The notes beneath the pieces are model-generated. The model worked only from the letters and a program-made list of their open reading frames with translations. It made no database searches and was not told the origin of the DNA. A program made the translations under genes and the position numbers. Source: Branchiostoma floridae (taxonomy: Eukaryota; Chordata; Leptocardii; Amphioxiformes; Branchiostomatidae). From it: DNA of 64,000 nt. The stretch is from positions 29,521,535 to 29,585,534 of the forward strand of contig NC_049981.1 in assembly GCF_000003815.2 (NCBI RefSeq). The letters are read 5' to 3'. Of the stretch, positions 57,433 through 64,000 are shown in pieces (within the stretch, counting starts at the first letter, position 1; every line of letters begins with the position of its first letter).

Positions 57433-58118
57433 NNNNNNNNNNNNNNNNNNNNNNNNNNNNNNNNNNNNNNNNNNNNNNNNNNNNNNNNNNNNNNNNNNNN
57501 NNNNNNNNNNNNNNNNNNNNNNNNNNNNNNNNNNNNNNNNNNNNNNNNNNNNNNNNNNNNNNNNNNNNNNNNNNNNNNNNNNNNNNNNNNNNNNNNNNNN
57601 NNNNNNNNNNNNNNNNNNNNNNNNNNNNNNNNNNNNNNNNNNNNNNNNNNNNNNNNNNNNNNNNNNNNNNNNNNNNNNNNNNNNNNNNNNNNNNNNNNNN
57701 NNNNNNNNNNNNNNNNNNNNNNNNNNNNNNNNNNNNNNNNNNNNNNNNNNNNNNNNNNNNNNNNNNNNNNNNNNNNNNNNNNNNNNNNNNNNNNNNNNNN
57801 NNNNNNNNNNNNNNNNNNNNNNNNNNNNNNNNNNNNNNNNNNNNNNNNNNNNNNNNNNNNNNNNNNNNNNNNNNNNNNNNNNNNNNNNNNNNNNNNNNNN
57901 NNNNNNNNNNNNNNNNNNNNNNNNNNNNNNNNNNNNNNNNNNNNNNNNNNNNNNNNNNNNNNNNNNNNNNNNNNNNNNNNNNNNNNNNNNNNNNNNNNNN
58001 NNNNNNNNNNNNNNNNNNNNNNNNNNNNNNNNNNNNNNNNNNNNNNNNNNNNNNNNNNNNNNNNNNNNNNNNNNNNNNNNNNNNNNNNNNNNNNNNNNNN
58101 NNNNNNNNNNNNNNNNNN
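57433..58118. other. Assembly gap, 686 N
   Basis: Run of N; the long frames reported across it are meaningless. Confidence 0.99.
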
Positions 58119-59944
58119 TTAGATTTAGATATTGATTGATATTGTAGACAATGCAATACATGTCAAACCCAGGCAGCTTAGCTGATATTGGGTGCCAAGA
58201 CATACACACATTAATACCCCCCTCACATTATATACGATCTTCGGACGTACTTCGCGATCGCAGAAAGGTCGGCTGATTTTAATATCTTAAGATGGTCTTG
58301 CGTATTTTTCGCCCAAAAACTGTCCCCCTCACATTTAAGCGAGGCTCGTGCGACCGACGGTGAATAAATCTATGATAATGAACCTCCCATGACCTCTTGC
58401 ACGCTGACAAGGGAACACAAAACGTTCCTCAAAAAAGGCAAGAGATCAATAAATGTTGCTTATTTTGTTGTCGGAATCTTTTTAACCAATGAATGGAATG
58501 CGCGGGCATAATAGAAATGACACAAGAAAAGAAAGTGTGTCACAAAGTCAGCCTACATACAACCACAGGGGCCACAATGTTAGAATTACCCTCACATTCT
58601 CAGAAATTCAATATTTGTAAACAAACGGAAGTAGGGCGAACGTCGCCCGACTGACGGGCGTTCGCCATCCGATTTGCGCTCGATGATTACCTCCATGAAA
58701 TGTCATGGAGGTTATATTTTACCCCGCGTTTGTCTGTCTGTGTGTGTGTCTGTGTGTGTGTCTGTGTGTGTGTCTGTGTGTAAACAAGATAACTCAAGAA
58801 CGGCAGGGTGAATGGGTTTCATACTTGGTGTGTTGGTAGTGTGTGATGAAAGCTGGAAATGATTAGATTTTGGACCCCCTAGCGACTTCCCTTGGTACTG
58901 CAGCGCAACTTCCGGTTTTGCTATCTCGGTGTTCTGAACATGCTATGGTCACGATTTTAAGGTGTAAGATAGCTCTTGTGCTCAGGAAGAAGTGACATAA
59001 GTTTGGGCCCCCTAGCGATTAGTTTTGGGAAAGCTGGGGCATTTTTGTCAAAAACTTCTGACGAAGATAACTCAAGAAGGGAACAATGGATTTTCATGAT
59101 TTTTGGTATGTAGGTACCTTAGACCATGTTGTTCAAGATAAGATACTAATTATGCAAAATAGGCGTACATTTGCATAATTAATGAGAATATTCTATCATA
59201 GCAGTTTTTTCAATGTATCTCTTGTTCCAGACATGCTATGGTCTTGATATTTGGGTGGTAGATAGCTATTAGAGACATAAACAAGTGGGGCAAGTTTCAG
59301 CTCCCTAACATTTAATTGTGGAACTGCAGGGGTGTTTTTGTCAAGACACTCCAAAGAGGATAACTGCAGAAAGGAACGACGGATTGCCTGCATTTTAGGC
59401 ATCCAGGTAGCTTAGGCAAATATGTTCATAATGATATACATGTTATGCAAATGAGGACTTAATTTGCATAATTAATGAGGAAATTGTATAGTTCCATTGT
59501 TTTCAATATCTGGACCTCAATACATGTAACACATGTTATTTATGATAGGTGGAATATAAGCAGATACCAAATATGGTAATGAGGAACTTATTTGCATAAT
59601 GTGTGTAAAAATTGCAAAACCACTTTATGATTAATAATGGGAATTTTATAATTGTGATATGTGTATGTTAGTCAATGATTAACAACACCATGCCATAATT
59701 ATGTTAATGTGTTAGTCAATTGCATGAAATTTACGAAAACTCTCAATTTTCATGGAGGTATGAGGTCGCTGAACTCTAGTTAATAACTATGTCTGTGCTC
59801 GCCTTTCGGTTTCAATCGTTGGATTGACGCAAGACTATTGACCGATACCCTTGCGAGGTACGCACAATTTGCACGCACGATCTGCGACTCGGTAACGAGC
59901 TGTGCGATCTCGGAGATCTCCTGCGACTTGTCGCTTATGTTAAG
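58119..59944. other. Repeat-bearing stretch; possible element split by 58689-59759
   Basis: 58210-58680 contains 'cccccctcacatt' and GCG-rich blocks ('cttcgcgatcgcagaaaggtcg') resembling 59790-59940 ('gcgactcggtaacgagctgtgcg'), suggesting one older repeat divided by the element 58689-59759. Confidence 0.45.
58689..59759. mobile_element. Element with 'acctccatgaaa' inverted ends
   Basis: The left end is a small palindrome (cctccatga-aatg-tcatggagg) and the right end 'tttcatggaggt' is its inverted copy. The interior has GTCT-type simple repeats (58726-58780) and three diverged copies of a unit beginning 'gataactcaagaa' (about 58789, 59060 and 59358) with 'catgctatggtc' blocks. No coding frame. 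Confidence 0.65.
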
Positions 59945-62041
59945 AACATGTTTCGCTGTCTTTGATAGTTCGAAGAAAGTTGCCCTGTATACCTAACTTG
60001 TTTAATTTGTAAAGGAGGCCATTTCTCCAGACGGAGTCGAACGCTTTACTAAAATCTACGAAACATGCAAAGAGACGGGAATTTTTACTTAGATACTTGC
60101 TAACTAATGTACTTAACACGAAAAGATTATCTGTAGTTCTAAAGTTCTTCCTAAACCCTGCCTGATGGGGTTTGAAAAGACTATTGTTTTCGGCATAACT
60201 AACTAAGCGATTGTTTAATATAGAGGAGAATAGTTTACCTAAGCAGCTAATTATGGAAATTCCGCGGTAGTTGTCTGGGAGAGATGGGTCGCCGGATTTG
60301 TGAATTGGAACAATGTGGCTAAGGGACCACTCCTGTGGGTAATACCCGTTTTGCAGACAATTGTTAAAAAGTTGCAGGAGTGGCGTTTGAAGTACCGATT
60401 TACCAAATTTCAACATTTCATTTAAGATCAAATCATTTCCACTCGATTTATTGTTCTTGAGGTTTGAAATGGCATTATATAATTCTTCTGAAGTTATAGG
60501 GGAATCTAGAACAGATGGATTAGTAGCGGAGGACGACGGATTTAGTTGATCGTTTTCCGGAATTGGAGAGTCGTTTGTACCATTATTAGGGAGTTTGTCT
60601 AAATTGCTAAAATGTTCAAACCACTCTTCTTCTGAGATTTGATTATTTTCTTGCGTTTTCGTCGGTTTTAGCTTATTAACTAAGTTCCAAAAGGCGCCTG
60701 GATTTTTGTCTTTGAGGGAAGACAATTGGGTCATGATTTGTTTGTGGAAGTCTGTTTTCTTCTTTTTTATCAGTTTTTTAAATTCTTTCTTTCTTTTAAA
60801 ATATCTTCCCCTTATGTCGGAGTTAAATGGTTGTTTGGATAGTAAATATGCTAGGTTCTTTATTTCACGTTTTAGTTCGTTACAACTCTTGTCAAACCAT
60901 TGTTTATTTTGTCGTAGCTGCGGGTGTTTCTTATGTTTAGTTATCTGTACTGATAGGGATTGAAACCAACGTCTCTCAGGATTGAACTAAATTCTGAAAC
61001 AAAGGCTTCTATTTCTCCATTAGATTTTGTGTCCTTCGTATTTTGTGATGAGAGTGAATTCAGTCCATCGATAAAATGAGATTGAGAAAGGATGTGGTTG
61101 AATTTCTGTGCAGATTTATCATCCCAATGAAATCGTTTTGGAGCGGGATTTCTTTTACGCTTTTGTTGTTTTTCATGCTGGTTTTGATGGTCTGTGTTTG
61201 ATTTAATGAAGACTGATATCAGGCAGTGATCTGAAAAGACAGTTAGCGGATGAATTTGAAATAATAAAATGTTTTGCAGAAACGATTGGCTGGAAATTAT
61301 GTAGTCGACCGTGCTACTACCGTTTGGTTGGTGACAGGTATAGTTACCTTGCAGGTCACCAGCCACCCTGCCATTTAATATTCTGAGGTCTGCTTGTATG
61401 CAAAGCTCACTCAAAAGCCGGCCAAACTTGTTTGGAGGTGACTTATCCATATATTGCCTATCACTAACTTGGTTCGAGGAGCTGGCGGGAAAACCGTCGA
61501 TGTTAATTTCGCTATCCACGTAATCACGTAGGTTACCAATACGCGCATTTAGATCTCCCCCTAATAAGACGAACCCCTCTGAACTATATCTACTTATTTC
61601 CTCTTCTAGTATGTCTAATATATGGTTATCGGCATTTTTATGAGTAGAAGAAGCGCTTGGGCTTAGGTAAACTGAACATATGAAAAGATCTTTCGTAAGT
61701 CCTAAGACGTTACGGTCTATCTTTACCCAGAGGGCATCAGTCGACTTAGAAGGTACTTTTTTGACATGATTTTTGAATTTGTTTTTATAGAAAAATATAA
61801 TTCCCCCTGATGAGCGTTTCGCTCGTTTGCTTTTTGTTCTGAATAGATGAAAATAACTATAGTTAGCGATGTTGATTTTTGTGTTTTGAGTGCTCCATGT
61901 TTCAAGTAACGAAAAGAAGTCGAATTTGCGAATTTCGTCTAAAAACTCTACATCTTCTAATTTAGAACCTAGGCCGTGAACATTCCAGGCGGCGAAGCAT
62001 TTGCTTCCGCCATTGAACATTTTCATCAATGAGATTTTCAT
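59945..62041 (-). pseudogene. Non-LTR retrotransposon: endonuclease and partial reverse transcriptase
   Basis: Read on the - strand. From 62041: an APE-type endonuclease with AAWNVHGLGSKL, the catalytic-Glu block LLETW, GGDLNARIG, VDYIISS and terminal SDHCLISV, all in order over about 300 residues. A frameshift near 60945-60960 moves the frame; it then reads QLRQNKQWFDKSC into the reverse transcriptase with GAFWNLVNKLKP, NDLILNEMLKFG, PIHKSGDP, YRGISII, HQAGFRKN and FVDFSKAFDSV (block A with the first catalytic Asp). The match stops just after LRTIKD, before the YxDD block, at about 59945. So it lacks the 3' half of the ORF, which is unusual as LINEs normally lose the 5' end. Clade not assigned. 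Confidence 0.9.
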
Positions 62042-64000
62042 GAGAGTTGCGTCTTTACCTTAATCATCAAAATACTTTAACTTATGAGAGTGACAAGATC
62101 TAAAATGTCATAGCTAAAATGTTAAGCTGAACCAATGATAAAACTCCGTTACTTTATATATACTCATATATACGGTGAATTATGTATAATAATCGTACTA
62201 AGCACTAGGTAAAATACAGTGCATATCAACTATATGTACATGATAAAACTATTCTACGATACTGTAGCTGAGACAATTGATGGGCGCAATTTGGTAGACA
62301 TAGTAATGATAGCCCCGAATTTTCGTTACTAATTGAAAAAGGCCAAGAATATCACTAGAAAGTTCCTACCACATGTTATTGGTAACCATTGGTGGCCACA
62401 TATGTGACAGGGGTATAATGAAGGCGACTTTTTTTTGGGGGGGGGGGGGGCTTTTTTTTCATATTCTCACACTTGCATCGGTTGTGGGATTCCCAGAGGA
62501 TGTCATCCATAAAATCAAAGCAAGGGGAACGCCAATGCCGTTTTCGAACATTCCTCTGAAGTTAACGTCTTGAAATGTTGCCAGTTGCAAATCACCACAA
62601 ACGGCGCACTTTGCCATGCTCAATCAATCAACAATGAACTGTACGTCATCTTCTGCCATGTTTAAGATACAAAATTGACTGAGTTTTTCTTCTAGTAATG
62701 AAAAGACGTGAGGTGTACGAGAAGAACCAAGGCCGTTTTCGAACATTCCCCTCAAGTTAACGTGTTGAAATGTTGCCAGTTGTAAATCACCACAAACGGC
62801 GCACTTTGCCATGCTCCTTTTAAAATACTTTCAACGTTACATTAGGCCATGTTGATAATTCATTGCATGAATGAAATCCCATGCGAATCCCCAAAACTGA
62901 TGCAAGCGTGCGAATGAAACAAGTTTGGCCAAAAGAAGATGACTTCAAATCTAGGCGTTTAGGAAGGTTTAAAAGATGGCTAAACACACTGAGGTATACC
63001 AAACGCTAGCTAGATTTTCATTTATTTCACAACTTCTTTGACGTTGAAATTTACTTTGGCATCAGTCTATGACATTTGTATTCGTTTATATCACTAGCAT
63101 ACATAGTACAAACAGCAATGAAGTGTAAATCTTCTTCCATGTTTAAAGTACAAAATTGACTGAAGTTTTATTCTAGTAATAACAAACGTGATGTGTACGA
63201 GAAGAACTACCAAGCAAGTAGTCGAACTTTTTTTATTCGCACACTTGCATCAGTTTTGGGATGCCAAGTTTTGGGATTCTATGATCAAAGTGGCCTTAGG
63301 GACACCAAGGACGTTTTCGAACATTCCCCTCGTGTAACATGTTGAAATGTTGCCAGTTGCAAATCACCACAAACAGCGCACTTTGTCATGCTCCTTTTAA
63401 ACCAATTTCAACGATTCATCACCAGAAAGGCTGGTGGTAACGTTTTATAATGACAAACGTGGGGTATACGACAGGAACCACCAAGCAAGTAGTCAAACTT
63501 CCGTCTCTCCGTGACAACTGCGGAGTAAAGAACAGCTCAGAAGAAAGGCCGCCTGTTCTCATGATTTCCCAGCGGGAAGGAAACTTTCCCTCCCAAAGAT
63601 TAGACGGGAGCTGATTTGTGCTGCTTTTCATCCGCTCACAGAGAAGTGGTTAAATACAAGCCTCCTACGCGGCCTTCCACGAAAGCCAATTTATCTTAGC
63701 ATCGAAGAACGAACGTAACCCACAAATTGTATGAAAAGTGGGACGCTGCTTCAAAAAAAAAAGAAGTAAAACCAAACCAGTTTTAGAAATAGCCAACACT
63801 AGGATTCGAGTAGCACCTTTTTACAATAATAATTATCACTTTCCATAGTCACATGTATGTCTCCTATGTTTCCACCATGTCGCATGTACTTGCAATTTAG
63901 CTTCTGGGCATGAACTTGCAAATAAAACTTTCTACACTGTTTAAGAGGTATGCTGATTTGCATGTTTCAACACATGGACCAAGTTCTTCTGCCGCTGAAG
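62042..64000. other. Repeat-rich end of window
   Basis: Possible LINE 5' region next to 62041, then a poly-G run (62436-62451), three copies of an about 88-bp block (62530-63400), fragments of the 'gatgtcatccataaaat' family (62495, 62830-62960, 63230-63260) and AT-rich sequence. Frames here show no domain. Confidence 0.6.
62530..63400. repeat. Three dispersed copies of an 88-bp block
   Basis: 'cgttttcgaacattcc' to 'ggcgcactttgccatgctc' occurs at about 62537-62620, 62730-62817 and 63313-63393, nearly identical, with 'cttctgccatgtttaa'-like sequence between copies. Confidence 0.85.

Noticed and set aside
57158-58209. Long open frames across the gap
   Set aside because: They consist mostly of undetermined bases; the real flanking residues show no domain.
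1-64000. CRISPR arrays, operons, ribosome binding sites
   Set aside because: The window is clearly animal genomic DNA; the regular repeats seen are microsatellites, tandem arrays and transposons.

Overview
This window is animal genomic DNA, most likely from a lancelet (Branchiostoma, amphioxus). It is AT-rich and intron-dominated, with two assembly gaps of N, many microsatellites, foldback (MITE-like) elements, SINEs and LINE remnants. The lancelet call is an inference: the one recognisable host gene has a chordate neuregulin architecture in a compact (~40 kb) single locus, and the repeats look like those of invertebrate deuterostomes.

The one host gene is a neuregulin (ERBB-receptor ligand) on the + strand, from 6573 to 44320, read here from twelve or more short exons whose phases all agree. 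An Ig-like domain is encoded by 6573-6744 and 10077-10198; its signal-peptide/first exon is not visible and probably lies upstream of the window. An alternative first exon at 16994-17387 encodes a type III-like N-terminus with an internal membrane anchor. It ends in the same phase as the second Ig exon, so both 5' modules can splice to the same downstream exon. Five microexons (20507-22785; 33, 18, 24, 18 and 24 bp, all phase 1-1) encode a Thr/Pro/Ser-rich stalk. The EGF domain is split: 28087-28195 encodes cysteines 1-4, and two tandem alternative exons (33828-33901 and 34011-34087) each encode cysteines 5-6. Exactly one of these two must be used to keep frame, as with the alpha/beta EGF choice of vertebrate NRG1. 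The transmembrane exon (40374-40476), a basic juxtamembrane exon (41947-42055) and a 248-codon terminal exon (43574-44320) complete the protein. The type III path with the first EGF alternative sums to 1653 nt, which is 550 codons plus stop.

The introns hold nested foldback elements, tRNA- and 5S rRNA-derived SINE sequences, tandem duplications and long microsatellites. A 24-bp copy of the splice-acceptor edge of the EGF exon sits 370 bp upstream of the real one.

From about 44.3 to 64 kb I find the 3' UTR and then only repeats. The clearest event there is a 3199-bp element (50372-53570) with inverted ends and a 6-bp target duplication, inserted in-frame into the C-terminal coding part of an older LINE; a 213-bp relative with its own 6-bp duplication lies at 29164-29376. 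A 395-bp hAT-type MITE with a perfect 8-bp duplication is at 48624-49018, and a truncated, frameshifted LINE with endonuclease and partial reverse transcriptase lies at 59945-62041 on the - strand. No second host gene could be supported.
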